Positions 42,077 to 51,128 of a DNA stretch of 64,000 nt are shown here, in pieces. This DNA is from Arthrobacter sp. OV608. Lineage in GTDB: Bacteria > Actinomycetota > Actinomycetes > Actinomycetales > Micrococcaceae. Numbering within the stretch: position 1 is the first letter of the stretch; each line of letters opens with the position of its first letter. Below the pieces are notes generated by a model. It was not told the DNA's origin, searched no databases, and saw only the letters and a program-made list of their open reading frames with translations. The translations under genes and the position numbers were made by a program. The stretch covers positions 124,001 to 188,000 of the forward strand of contig FOEZ01000007.1 of assembly GCA_900110595.1 (NCBI GenBank). The letters run 5' to 3'.

Positions 42077-42889
42077 ATGACCAACGCCGTCCGCACAGAC
42101 ACCCCGGCTGCACCGCAGGCCAGCGACCAGTACGTCCAGTCGCTGGCCCGCGGGCTGGCCGTGATCCGCGCGTTTGATACGGACCACCCGGTCATGACCC
42201 TCACCGAAGTGGCAGCCCGGACGGACCTGACCCGGGCAACGGCCCGGCGGTTCCTGCACACCCTGGTGGAGCTGGGCTACGTGCGGACTGACGGCAAAAC
42301 CTTCGCCCTCACCGCCAAGGTGCTCCAGCTCGGGTATGCGTACCTGTCCGGGTTGTCGCTGCCGCAGCTGGCGCAGCCGCACTTGGAGGAGCTGTCCCTG
42401 AAGCTTGGTGAATCAACGTCCGCGGCGGTGCTGGACGGGACGGACATCGCCTATATCGCCCGCGTAACCACGCGGCGGATCATGAACGTGGGCATCACCG
42501 TGGGCACCCGCTTCCCGGCCTATGCCACGTCCATGGGCAGGGTGCTCCTGGCCGGCCTGCCGCCCGCGGACCTGAAGGCATACCTGGCGGCCGCGGAGAT
42601 CAAACCGCTCACACCGCGGGCCATCGGCACTGCCAAAGAGCTGCTCGCAGTGCTGGACACGGTCCGCGCCCAGGGCTGGTGCCTGCTGGACCAGGAACTG
42701 GAACTGGGCCTCATGTCCGTGGCGGCGCCCGTGTATGACGGCCCAAAGGTAGTGGCCGCCGTCAACGTCTCCCTGCAGGCGCAGACGGTGGCGGCCCAGC
42801 CGGACCCCGACGCCTACCTGGCATCAGTGGCCCGGGAAATCGTGGCGACGGCGAAACTTGTCTCCGCGGACCTGACTGCCCGGGGGTAA
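42077..42889 (+). CDS. pcaR: IclR family regulator, probably PcaR
   Basis: A 270-residue IclR protein: winged helix-turn-helix about 22-80 (TLTEVAARTDLTRATARRFLHTLVELGYV) and effector domain 100-265. The opening YVQSLARGLAVIRAFD is that of the PcaR/PcaU/PobR branch. It is next to pcaIJ and is expected to sense beta-ketoadipate or protocatechuate. It probably has its own promoter and is followed by a terminator. Confidence 0.85.
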   Translation: MTNAVRTDTPAAPQASDQYVQSLARGLAVIRAFDTDHPVMTLTEVAARTDLTRATARRFLHTLVELGYVRTDGKTFALTAKVLQLGYAYLSGLSLPQLAQPHLEELSLKLGESTSAAVLDGTDIAYIARVTTRRIMNVGITVGTRFPAYATSMGRVLLAGLPPADLKAYLAAAEIKPLTPRAIGTAKELLAVLDTVRAQGWCLLDQELELGLMSVAAPVYDGPKVVAAVNVSLQAQTVAAQPDPDAYLASVAREIVATAKLVSADLTARG

Positions 42890-42928
42890 CAGGGGCTTAG
42901 CCCGCGGGAGGGTGCACCCAGCGAACCT

Positions 42929-42961
42929 TTCGGTGCGCACGGACTGCCCCTGCGCACCGAA
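42929..42961 (+). terminator. Terminator after pcaR
   Basis: Perfect arms TTCGGTGCGCA and TGCGCACCGAA with an 11-base loop, 40 bases after the pcaR stop. No T tract follows. Confidence 0.6.
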
Positions 42962-43008
42962 CCCGGCCTCATTGCGCAGGCCGGTACACAGAGCGCAGAC
43001 TGTGGCCC

Positions 43009-43335
43009 ATGGCTACCGAAGCTGATGTCAGAAAAGCTGCCCTGGCACTGCCCGGTGTCTCAGAGCGGCCCAGCTGGGGCCAGGCGGCGTGGTTCGCCAA
43101 AACCCTGATGGCCAGGATCTGGGAACCGGGAGTCCTCACGGTCAAGACAGAAGAGCGTGAAGCCCTGGCCGGCACCGAGCCGGAGATTTTCTTCTGGACG
43201 CCCCATCATGAGCGCTCACCCCAGTTGGTGCTGGTCCGGCTCGAGCGGATCGACGGGAAGCTGCTCAAGGAACTGCTGGAGGACTCGTACCGCCTGGCGG
43301 GAGGGAAAGCGGGAGGGAAGCCGGGCAGCCACTAG
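43009..43335 (+). CDS. MmcQ/YjbR family protein
   Basis: A 108-residue protein of the MmcQ/YjbR fold (double-wing DNA-binding-like): VRKAALALPGVSERPSWGQAAWFAKTLMARI, then LVLVRLERIDGKLLKELLEDSYRLA. Function unknown in most genomes. A CAGACT box lies seven bases before the ATG and could be another leaderless promoter. The C-terminus is Gly/Lys-rich. Confidence 0.8.
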   Translation: MATEADVRKAALALPGVSERPSWGQAAWFAKTLMARIWEPGVLTVKTEEREALAGTEPEIFFWTPHHERSPQLVLVRLERIDGKLLKELLEDSYRLAGGKAGGKPGSH

Positions 43336-43499
43336 GTAACTCTTTGCCACCCAAGCCGGCCGCACCACTCCCGCCACAGGGGTACGGGCCATAGACTCTA
43401 GCCAACTACGTGCAGCAGCGCCGCTCCGCGAAGCCCCCTGGTCCACCAGGGAAAACAGGGGCGGCGGCGAAGCACTCGTGCAGCGATGGGAGTCGGCGG

Positions 43500-44669
43500 G
43501 TGAAACTGGGCATACCGCGGGAACGCCGGGAGGGTGAACGGCGGGTGGCCGCCACACCCGAGTCGGTCAAGCAGTTGGTGGCGCTGGGCGTGGACGTGCT
43601 GGTCGAGGCGGGCGCGGGTGACGCCGCCGGCCACGCGGACACGGCGTACAACCAGGCCGGAGCGCAGGTGGTCCCGGAGCTGGACCTGGCGCAGCTGGAT
43701 GTCCTGGCCCATGTCCGCCCCCTTGACCCGAACACCGTGAGGTCCCTGAAAAGGGGAGCGGTCACGGCGGGGCTCGGGTCGCCGTCGTCCGAACTCCCGA
43801 CGGTGGAGGCCCTCACGGACGCCGGCGTCACAGCCTTTGCCCTCGAACTGGTGCCCCGCATATCCCGCGCCCAGTCCATGGATGCCCTCAGTTCCCAGGC
43901 GCTCGTCGCCGGGTACCGCTGCGTGCTGGAAGCCGCCATCCGGCTGCCCCGGTTCTTTCCGCTGTATATGACGGCAGCCGGGACCGTGCCGCCGGCCCGG
44001 GTCCTGGTCCTGGGCGCCGGAGTGGCCGGCCTGCAGGCCATCGGTACGGCAAAACGGCTCGGCGCCCGCGTCTTCGCCAACGACATCCGCCCCGCTTCCG
44101 CAGATGAAGTGGCCTCGATGGGCGGCACTTTCATCCGGCTGGACCTCGAAACCGCGGAGGCTGCCGGCGGCTATGCACGCCAGCTCAGCTCAGACGCCGG
44201 CACGCGGCAGCGGCAGCTGCTCGCCCCCCATGTGGCGCAGGCAGACGTGCTCATTACGACGGCGGCCGTCCCCGGCAGGCGCGCACCGCTCCTGGTCACC
44301 ACCGAGATGGTGCAGGGCATGCGCCCCGGCTCGGTTGTTGTTGACCTCGCCGCCGAGTCCGGCGGCAACGTGGAGGGTGTTGTCCCCGGCCAGGACATTC
44401 CGGTCCCCACCGCGGACGGCTCCGGCCATGTCACCCTGGTGGGCCTGAAGGACGCACCGTCGGCGATGGCCTCCGACGCCTCCCGTCTTTATGCCAAAAA
44501 CGTGGCCAACCTGCTGGCCCTGATGATCAAGGACGGCGCTTTGGCATTGGACTTCGACGACGAAGTGCTCGCCGGAGCCTGCCTGGCACACGACGGCGCG
44601 GTACGGCACCAGCCCACCGCCGAACTGCTCGCGGCCAGAGCCGGCAGCCGGCGGGAAGGGGTGCTCTGA
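43500..44669 (+). CDS. pntAa: Proton-translocating NAD(P) transhydrogenase, alpha subunit part 1
   Basis: A 389-residue soluble NAD(H)-binding domain I, related to alanine dehydrogenase: LGIPRERREGERRVAATPESV, RVLVLGAGVAGLQAIGTAKRLGARV. GTG at 43500 chosen with GGGAG seven bases upstream. A TAGACT box at 43392 suggests the promoter. Its stop and the pntAb ATG share one base. The alpha subunit is split into two proteins, the arrangement of many actinobacteria and alphaproteobacteria. Confidence 0.9.
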   Translation: MKLGIPRERREGERRVAATPESVKQLVALGVDVLVEAGAGDAAGHADTAYNQAGAQVVPELDLAQLDVLAHVRPLDPNTVRSLKRGAVTAGLGSPSSELPTVEALTDAGVTAFALELVPRISRAQSMDALSSQALVAGYRCVLEAAIRLPRFFPLYMTAAGTVPPARVLVLGAGVAGLQAIGTAKRLGARVFANDIRPASADEVASMGGTFIRLDLETAEAAGGYARQLSSDAGTRQRQLLAPHVAQADVLITTAAVPGRRAPLLVTTEMVQGMRPGSVVVDLAAESGGNVEGVVPGQDIPVPTADGSGHVTLVGLKDAPSAMASDASRLYAKNVANLLALMIKDGALALDFDDEVLAGACLAHDGAVRHQPTAELLAARAGSRREGVL

Positions 44670-44989
44670 TGGACGGGATCAGCCTGCTGACCATCACTGT
44701 CCTGGCGGTATTTGTTGGCTTCGAAGTGGTCTCCAAGGTGTCCAGCACCCTGCACACGCCGCTGATGTCCGGCGCAAACGCCATCCACGGGATCATCCTG
44801 GTGGGGGCCATCATCGTGGCCGGCCAGGCAGCGGACCCGTGGGTGCTCGCTGTGGCCCTGCTCGCCGTCGTCCTGGCCACTGCCAACCTGGTGGGCGGCT
44901 TTGTGGTGACCGACCGGATGCTGCATATGTTCCACGCCCGAAAGGAAGTGGGCACAAAAGCCGCCGCGGGGAAGGTTGGCGGCAAGTGA
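44669..44989 (+). CDS. pntAb: Transhydrogenase, alpha subunit part 2 (membrane)
   Basis: A 106-residue membrane piece with three helices (LTITVLAVFVGFEVVSKVSSTLHTPLMSGANAIHGI). It overlaps its neighbours on both sides, so the three pnt genes are translationally coupled. Confidence 0.9.
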   Translation: MDGISLLTITVLAVFVGFEVVSKVSSTLHTPLMSGANAIHGIILVGAIIVAGQAADPWVLAVALLAVVLATANLVGGFVVTDRMLHMFHARKEVGTKAAAGKVGGK

Positions 44990-46359
44990 CCATCCTCGAT
45001 CCCGTCTGGTCCTCGCTGCTCTACCTGGCCGCGGCCGTCTGCTTCATCCTGGCCCTGCGCGGCCTCAGCTCCCCGCGCACCGCCCGCCGCGGCAACCTGA
45101 TCGGGGCGCTGGGAGCCCTGATCGCCGTCGTCGCTGTTTTCCTGTCCTCCCGGCTGGAGAACATCCCCTGGATCCTTGCCGCCATAGCTGTGGGTGCGGC
45201 AGTGGCGGCGCCGGTGGCGCGGCGCGTGAAAATGACGCAGATGCCGCAGCTGGTCGCGCTGTTCAACGGGGTGGGCGGCGGCGCCGCCGCACTCGTGGCA
45301 CTCCTGGAGCTGAGCCACGCGGACGATCCCTGGGTGCGCCTGGCCATCGTCTTCACCCTCCTCGTCGGTGCCGTTTCCTTCGCCGGCTCCGGCGTCACCT
45401 TTGCCAAGCTGCAGGAGCTGATGACCACCCGTCCGGTGGTGTTCCCGGGCCTGCCGGCAGTCATGACGGCGGTGCTCATCGCGGCGGTGGCGGCCGGCGT
45501 CGCTGTCATCCTCACGGGTTCATCCGCGCTCGCAGTGCTGCTGCTGGTACTGGGACTCGCCGCCGGGGTTCTTCTCGTGCTTCCCGTGGGCGGAGCCGAC
45601 GTCCCGATCGTTATCTCGCTACTGAACGCCTTCACCGGCCTGGCCGTCGCGGCCTCGGGGCTGGTCCTTGGGAACGTGCTGCTGGTGGTGGCGGGCACCC
45701 TGGTGGGCGCCTCCGGTACCATCCTCACCCGCGCCATGGCGGCCGCCATGGGCCGCAGCGTGGCGGGCATCCTGTTCGGCGCCTTCAGGGGAGGTTCGAC
45801 GGCGGGATCCACCGCCGTGAGCGAGCGTCCCGTGAGGTCCTCCAGCGCCGAGGACGTGGCCGTGTTGCTTGGTTACGCGCAGCGGGTGATTATCGTTCCC
45901 GGGTACGGCCTGGCCGTCGCGCAGGGCCAGCACACCGCGGCCGAACTGGCCCTGGCGCTGGAGGCTCGCGGCATTGAGGTCGACTTCGCCATCCACCCGG
46001 TGGCCGGCCGGATGCCCGGGCACATGAACGTGCTCCTGGCCGAGGCAAATGTGCCCTATGAATCGCTTAAGGAGATGGGCGAGATTAATCCGGAGTTCAA
46101 AACGGCGGACGTGGCGCTGGTGGTGGGTGCCAATGACGTTGTGAACCCCGCGGCGAAGACGTCCTCCGGGTCGCCCATCTACGGCATGCCCATCCTGGAG
46201 GTGGCGGATGCCCGTCAGGTGGTGTTCCTGAAGCGGTCCATGCGGCCCGGTTTCGCCGGGATCGAGAACGATCTGCTCTACCAGCCACAGACGTCCCTGC
46301 TTTTCGGCGACGCCAAGGACTCCCTGGCTCAGGTCCTTGGAGCGGTGAAAACGCTGTAG
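44986..46359 (+). CDS. pntB: Transhydrogenase, beta subunit
   Basis: A 457-residue subunit: eight to nine membrane helices (about 1-270), then the soluble NADP(H)-binding domain III with VIIVPGYGLAVAQGQH and HPVAGRMPGHMNVLLAEA. GTG start overlaps the pntAb stop (GTGA). With PntAa/Ab it makes NADPH from NADH at the expense of the proton gradient, a plausible supply for the PobA monooxygenase and biosynthesis. Confidence 0.92.
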   Translation: MTILDPVWSSLLYLAAAVCFILALRGLSSPRTARRGNLIGALGALIAVVAVFLSSRLENIPWILAAIAVGAAVAAPVARRVKMTQMPQLVALFNGVGGGAAALVALLELSHADDPWVRLAIVFTLLVGAVSFAGSGVTFAKLQELMTTRPVVFPGLPAVMTAVLIAAVAAGVAVILTGSSALAVLLLVLGLAAGVLLVLPVGGADVPIVISLLNAFTGLAVAASGLVLGNVLLVVAGTLVGASGTILTRAMAAAMGRSVAGILFGAFRGGSTAGSTAVSERPVRSSSAEDVAVLLGYAQRVIIVPGYGLAVAQGQHTAAELALALEARGIEVDFAIHPVAGRMPGHMNVLLAEANVPYESLKEMGEINPEFKTADVALVVGANDVVNPAAKTSSGSPIYGMPILEVADARQVVFLKRSMRPGFAGIENDLLYQPQTSLLFGDAKDSLAQVLGAVKTL

Positions 46360-46442
46360 CCTGCCGTGCTGCACCGCACCTCCCGCCCGGCGGGTTACTC
46401 TTCTTTGAGAAGTAGCCTTTCCATCCGCCACCAGAGGACGCC

Positions 46443-47360
46443 ATGACTGCCAATTCCACTGCCCCCAGCCGCGCAGCCATCATCATCAATCCTGCCAAGC
46501 CGGTGGACATCGACGTGCGCGGCCTGGTGGCCAAGCACTGCGTGGAGAATGGCTGGGGCGAAACCCTCTGGTTCGAAACCACCAAGGAGGATCCCGGCGT
46601 CGGGCAGGCCAAGGAAGCGCTCGCCCAGGGCGCGGACATCGTGATTGCCGCGGGCGGCGACGGGACGGTCCGGTGCGTGGCGGAGGTCCTGTCCGGCGGA
46701 GACACCCCGATGGGCCTGCTTCCCCTCGGCACGGGAAACCTCCTGGCCCGCAACCTTGGCATGGATGTCACGGACTACGACGGCGCCATGGCCGGTGCAC
46801 TGATCGGCACCGAGCGGAAGATCGACGTCGTCCGGGCCCGCCGGAGCGATCCGGACAAGGAGCAGCTCTTCCTGGTGATGGCCGGGGTGGGGTACGACGC
46901 CACCATCATGGCCGACACCAACGAGGACCTCAAGGACAAGGTGGGGTGGCTGGCCTACGTGGATGCGGGCATCCGGAACCTGCCCGGCAAGCCGGTCAAA
47001 GCGACCATTGTGATTGACGGCCAAACCGTGGTGCACCGCGGCGTCCGCAGCGTGATGGTGGGCAACTGCGGCAAGGTGCAGGGCGGGCTGGAAATCTTTC
47101 CGGACGCCAAAGTGGATGACGGGCTGCTGGACGTTGCCGTCCTGGCGCCCCACCACGGAAAGCTGGGCTGGCTCTCAGTGCTCGCGGGGATGATCGGCAA
47201 GGGCCGCGGAAAGGACACCGCGGTGGAGTATTTCCAGGGCAAAACCGTGGAAGTTACCCTGGAACACAACGACGACTACCAGCTCGACGGCGACCACGAG
47301 GGCAAGGGCAAACACGTCCTGATGACCATGGAGCCGTCCGCCCTGACCCTGCGGATGTAA
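46443..47360 (+). CDS. Diacylglycerol kinase-family lipid kinase
   Basis: A 305-residue soluble kinase of the DagK/YegS family. The nucleotide site is AAGGDGTVRCVAEVL, then PLGTGNLLARNLG, and a C-terminal beta domain. The usual substrates are diacylglycerol or related lipids. AGAGGA lies 5 bases before the ATG. It is separate from pntB (83 bases). Confidence 0.88.
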   Translation: MTANSTAPSRAAIIINPAKPVDIDVRGLVAKHCVENGWGETLWFETTKEDPGVGQAKEALAQGADIVIAAGGDGTVRCVAEVLSGGDTPMGLLPLGTGNLLARNLGMDVTDYDGAMAGALIGTERKIDVVRARRSDPDKEQLFLVMAGVGYDATIMADTNEDLKDKVGWLAYVDAGIRNLPGKPVKATIVIDGQTVVHRGVRSVMVGNCGKVQGGLEIFPDAKVDDGLLDVAVLAPHHGKLGWLSVLAGMIGKGRGKDTAVEYFQGKTVEVTLEHNDDYQLDGDHEGKGKHVLMTMEPSALTLRM

Positions 47361-47370
47361 CGCTGCGGCT

Positions 47371-48114
47371 CTAACCCTTCGGCGGTAGCTGGGCCAGCAG
47401 TTTCCCCCACCGCGGGTCCAGCAGCGGTGCCCCGGAAAGCTTGAGGGCATGCCATAGCGTCACGGCCACCGAATCCAGCACGGGCACCCCGGTGCTTTCC
47501 TCGATGCCGGCGGCGATGTTGGCGCCGTAGAGGTTGGTGCACAGATACACCAGGGCATCCGGCGCAGCGGCCGCCAGCTCCCGCGAGCCCGGGAGCATCT
47601 CGTCGTCGGTCACGCGCGCGAAGGATTCGTTGTCGCTCAAGCCCAGGGCACGGTGGTCCACGGTTTTGATCCCTTCCTGCTCGTAGGCGGCGATGACCCG
47701 GTGGTTGACGTCCTCCGTGTACGGCGTGAACAGGCCGATCCGCTCGGTGCCGAAGGCCCGGAATGCCTCGAGGTACGCCAGGCTGGAGGTGGTGGCGGGG
47801 ATGCCGGTGGCGTCGGTGATTTCCCGCACCAGTTCCTCGTCGTGGGCTGATCCCAGCCAGGAGCCGGAGGTGCCGTTCCAGGCAATGACGTCCACATCCG
47901 CCGTCGCCAGGAGCCGGGCAGCCTCGCGCATCACGGCGGGGTCGAACTGCCGGTCGGAGGAATCATCCAGGGCGATGCGGGTGACGGGGATCCGGGTGAA
48001 ATGGACGGTAACGTCGGTGCGGGAGCCCAGGATCCGGTAGGTCTGGGGCTCAAGGCAGGTGTTGGAGGACGGCGCGATCATGCCGATACGGATGGGGCGG
48101 GTTGTTGAGGGCAC
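47371..48114 (-). CDS. Maleate isomerase / arylmalonate decarboxylase-like enzyme
   Basis: A 247-residue Asp/Glu-racemase-fold enzyme. The opening GMIAPSSNTCLEPQTYRIL and the C-terminal catalytic segment VYLCTNLYG (Cys192) match the maleate isomerase/arylmalonate decarboxylase group. The first catalytic cysteine of maleate isomerases is Asn80 here (AWNGTSGS), so a single-cysteine mechanism as in arylmalonate decarboxylase is more likely. It ends the operon, nine bases after the hydantoinase. The substrate is unknown. Confidence 0.75.
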   Translation of the reverse strand: MPSTTRPIRIGMIAPSSNTCLEPQTYRILGSRTDVTVHFTRIPVTRIALDDSSDRQFDPAVMREAARLLATADVDVIAWNGTSGSWLGSAHDEELVREITDATGIPATTSSLAYLEAFRAFGTERIGLFTPYTEDVNHRVIAAYEQEGIKTVDHRALGLSDNESFARVTDDEMLPGSRELAAAAPDALVYLCTNLYGANIAAGIEESTGVPVLDSVAVTLWHALKLSGAPLLDPRWGKLLAQLPPKG

Positions 48115-48122
48115 GGGGACTC

Positions 48123-49550
48123 CTAGAGGGCTGCGGCGGCGTGGGCGGGGACGGCGGGAGTGGCCTGGTGCTTTCGGAAGCCGTTGCGGGGGATGAAGCG
48201 GCCGGCGGCGCCGGGGTCGTGGAAACCTTCGCTGTCCAGCACCACCCGGCCGTTGGAAACAACGACGGCGGGCCAGCCGGTCAGGGCCTTCCCGTCAAAG
48301 GGCGAGAAATCCGTTCCCATGTGCAGGGCGGTGCCGTCCACCACACGTTCTTCTGCAGGGTCGAAGACCACCAGGTCGGCGTCGAATCCTTCGGCAATGC
48401 GTCCCTTGCCCGGGACAGCATTAATCCGTGCCGGGGCAGCCGAGAAGGCTTCAACGAAGTCCTCCACTGAGGCGCCGGCGGAGGTCATGGCCGTAAACGT
48501 GACAGGCATCCGGGTTTCCACACCGGGCAGGCCGTGTGGCATGGCCCGCACGTCGTCGGTGCGCTCCCGTTTCTGGGACAGGTCGTAGCAGGAGTGGTCC
48601 GAGGACATCGTGTGGATGGCCCCCGAGGCGAGCCGCTCCTTGAGGGCGGCCACCGTTTTGGCGTCGCGCATGGGCGGGCAGCAGGCGAACCATTCCGGGA
48701 AGGCTGACCCGTAGACGGAGTCATCCAGCGTGACGTAGTGCGGGCAGGTTTCCGAGAAGGCATCCAGGCCCCGGGCCCGTGCCTCCGTCACCAGGTCCAC
48801 GGCGCCCGGTGTTGACTGGTGGACGAAGTAGACGGGAGCGCCGGTGTATTCGGCCATCGCCAGTGTTTCCTTGACCGAAATTTCCTCGGCGAGTTCGGGC
48901 CGGGTCCGGTGCAGGTGCGTGATGCCGATACGTCCGTCCTGGGCGTGCTGCTCCGTGCAGTCCGCAATGATCGGATCGTGCTCCGCATGGATGTACGTCA
49001 GCCCGTCCAGGCGGACCATCTCCCGCATGACTTTCAGGATGGTGTCCCCGTCCGCCATGGTGGTGCCGCGGTTGGTGGTGTACATCTTCACCGAACGCAC
49101 CCCCTCGGCGGCGAGTTGCTCCAGCTGCCACGGCACCGTTTCGTCCCAGCTGATGACGGCCCCATGGAGGGCCACATCGCACCTGGATTCGGTGGCCAGT
49201 TCCTTCTTGTGCAGGACGGCGGCAAGGGGTGTTTCCTGGGCGTCGCGGGGGATGCCGAAGTCGATGATGGTGGTGGTGCCGCCCCACAGGGCCGCGGTGG
49301 AGGTGGTGCGGTAGTCGTCCAGGGTGCGGAACCGGCCCGTTACCTGGGCTACGTGGCAGTGGCCATCCACTCCGCCGGGAATCACCAGGCGGCCGGCGGC
49401 GTCGATGATCCGTGCAGCGGGCGGCACGGCTTCGGTTGCGTCGAGGAGTTGGGTGATGAGGCCGTCCTGCACCAGGATGTGGGCGTTCCGGCGGCCGGAG
49501 CTGTTGACTACGGTGGCGTTGGCAATGACGAGGTCTGGCTGGCGGGACAT
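48123..49550 (-). CDS. Dihydropyrimidinase / hydantoinase family amidohydrolase
   Basis: A 475-residue cyclic-amide hydrolase. All binuclear metal ligands are in place: His64 and His66 (DGHCH), carboxylated Lys155 (VKMYTT), His188 (YIHAEH), His244 (YFVHQS) and Asp318 (SSDHS). It would open a hydantoin, dihydropyrimidine or similar ring to an N-carbamoyl or ureido acid. No carbamoylase is in the operon. A start at 49550 is used. It sits between the racemase-like genes. Confidence 0.88.
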   Translation of the reverse strand: MSRQPDLVIANATVVNSSGRRNAHILVQDGLITQLLDATEAVPPAARIIDAAGRLVIPGGVDGHCHVAQVTGRFRTLDDYRTTSTAALWGGTTTIIDFGIPRDAQETPLAAVLHKKELATESRCDVALHGAVISWDETVPWQLEQLAAEGVRSVKMYTTNRGTTMADGDTILKVMREMVRLDGLTYIHAEHDPIIADCTEQHAQDGRIGITHLHRTRPELAEEISVKETLAMAEYTGAPVYFVHQSTPGAVDLVTEARARGLDAFSETCPHYVTLDDSVYGSAFPEWFACCPPMRDAKTVAALKERLASGAIHTMSSDHSCYDLSQKRERTDDVRAMPHGLPGVETRMPVTFTAMTSAGASVEDFVEAFSAAPARINAVPGKGRIAEGFDADLVVFDPAEERVVDGTALHMGTDFSPFDGKALTGWPAVVVSNGRVVLDSEGFHDPGAAGRFIPRNGFRKHQATPAVPAHAAAAL

Positions 49551-49583
49551 CGGTGTCCTCTTTCTCGAAATGAGGCGTCGGGG

Positions 49584-50369
49584 TTAGGCGGTTGGTGCCG
49601 GATGGGCGGCGTGCTGGCGGGCGGAGAGGGCGGCGTCCAGGTTTTCGCTTAGTCCATTGCGGCCCTTGACGGGCGGCGGAGCGAAGGCGCCGGCGCGGTG
49701 TGGTCCGGACTGGAGCCCTGCCACCGCCTCGGCCATCCGGATGCCGGCGGAGATCCCGTCCACCACAGGCACGGGGATCTGCCCTGCGAGTTCCCGGGCG
49801 AGTCCCGCGAGCGGGGCTCCGGCGAGGATAACGACGTCGGCTCCGTCCTCCGCGACGGCCTGCCGGCTCAGTGCCAGGAGGGTTTCCTTGAAGTCCTGCT
49901 GGACGGAGCCGATGCTGTTGAGCGATTCGTTGATGGACCTGATGGAGGCCAGCCTTCCGGCCAGGCCGAACCGCTCCACGCAGTCGCGGTACCAGGGTTT
50001 GATCCGGTCCGAGATGGCGATGATGGAGAAACGGTGGCCCTGCAGCGCAGCCGCGCACAGGGCAGCCTCGGTGATGCCGACGACGGGAACGCCAGTGAGT
50101 TCCTTCAGCGCCGGCATGCCGGGGTCGCCGAAGGCTGCCACCACAACGGCGTCCACGGACTCGGCTCCCGGGCGGGTGTGCTCCGCGATGATTTCGGCCA
50201 CGGCGCCGGCGGCGAGCAGGGATTCAAAGCGCGTCTCGATGTACTCCACGCCGTGGCCTGCGGTACGCACCAGCAGTTCGGTGCCGGCCGCGGCCGAGCG
50301 GAGGGCCTCGGATTCGATCAGGGCGGTGACATCGTCGCTGATGTTGGGGTTGATGACCAGGAGTCGCAT
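49584..50369 (-). CDS. Hydantoin racemase-family protein lacking both catalytic cysteines
   Basis: A 261-residue protein of the Asp/Glu/hydantoin racemase superfamily (LLVINPNISDDVT, GDPGMPALKELTGVPVVGI). In active hydantoin racemases the acid and base cysteines lie in ACFGD/ACFDD and LGCAG. Here the positions are Ala79 (VVAAFGDPG) and Gly194 (ILAGAPLAG), so proton-transfer racemisation by cysteines looks impossible. It may have another activity or be a binding partner. The start overlaps the GntR stop by one base, so it is coupled. Confidence 0.8.
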   Translation of the reverse strand: MRLLVINPNISDDVTALIESEALRSAAAGTELLVRTAGHGVEYIETRFESLLAAGAVAEIIAEHTRPGAESVDAVVVAAFGDPGMPALKELTGVPVVGITEAALCAAALQGHRFSIIAISDRIKPWYRDCVERFGLAGRLASIRSINESLNSIGSVQQDFKETLLALSRQAVAEDGADVVILAGAPLAGLARELAGQIPVPVVDGISAGIRMAEAVAGLQSGPHRAGAFAPPPVKGRNGLSENLDAALSARQHAAHPAPTA

Positions 50370-51049
50370 TATTTCTTCCGGTGGAGTTGGGGTTCGGTTT
50401 TCTGGAAGTCCTCGGGAAACTGCTCGCGGTACTTGCCGATATGGGACGCGGATTGTGCTGCGGCCCGGTCCGGGTCTCCGCTGGCGATTGCCGCGTACAG
50501 CTCGCGGTGTTCGTGAATGAGTTCGGGCAGGTCGCTGACATGGCGGAACAACCAGTGCATCCGGCCCTGAAGGGGCTCCAGGGCCGACTTGAGGAAATTG
50601 TTGTCCGCGATGCCGGTGATGGCATCGTGGAATTCACTGTTGGCCCGGTGCGCCTCCATGACGGCCCCTTTGGCCAGGAAGCCTTCGGCGCTGTCCAGGA
50701 GTCCCAACAGGTAGGCGAGGTCCTTCTGGGTGGCCCGTTGTGCTGCAAGCCGGCACGCCAGGACTTCCAGGGACTGGCGGACGTCGAAGAGGTCTTCCAC
50801 ATCCTTGGGGCTCAGTGAGCTGACTTCGGCTCCGCGCGCCCCGCGGTCGCTGATGAGGCCTTCCTGGCGGAGCATGCGCAGCGCTTCACGGACCGGCAGC
50901 CGGGACACGGAGAATTCTGCTGCGAGGTCGCGTTCCACCAGCCGGGTGCCGGGAGCGTAGTGTCCTTCAAAAATCCGGGTGCGGAGGGTGTCCCGGACAG
51001 TCTCGCGAAGGGGGCGGTCCTTGTCCTGGGTCTCTTCTGCGGTCAGCAT
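50369..51049 (-). CDS. GntR family regulator, FadR/FCD subgroup
   Basis: A 226-residue repressor: winged helix-turn-helix about 15-80 (RLVERDLAAEFSVSRLPVREALRMLRQEGLI) and an all-helical FCD effector domain (about 90-215). It belongs to the hydantoinase operon, between the carrier and racemase genes. The doubled TTGGGATCCCAA element upstream of the carrier is its likely operator. Confidence 0.88.
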   Translation of the reverse strand: MLTAEETQDKDRPLRETVRDTLRTRIFEGHYAPGTRLVERDLAAEFSVSRLPVREALRMLRQEGLISDRGARGAEVSSLSPKDVEDLFDVRQSLEVLACRLAAQRATQKDLAYLLGLLDSAEGFLAKGAVMEAHRANSEFHDAITGIADNNFLKSALEPLQGRMHWLFRHVSDLPELIHEHRELYAAIASGDPDRAAAQSASHIGKYREQFPEDFQKTEPQLHRKK

Positions 51050-51128
51050 GATGCTCCATTTTCGATTCTTGGTATGACACGGCTCCCGGCAGCGGGGCGC
51101 GGATTGCGTATTGCCTCGGATGGCCAGC

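Noticed and set aside
46381..46420. Terminator after pntB (CCCGCCCGGCGGG)
   Set aside because: The loop would be too short for the full stem and only a 4-base stem remains, so support is too weak.
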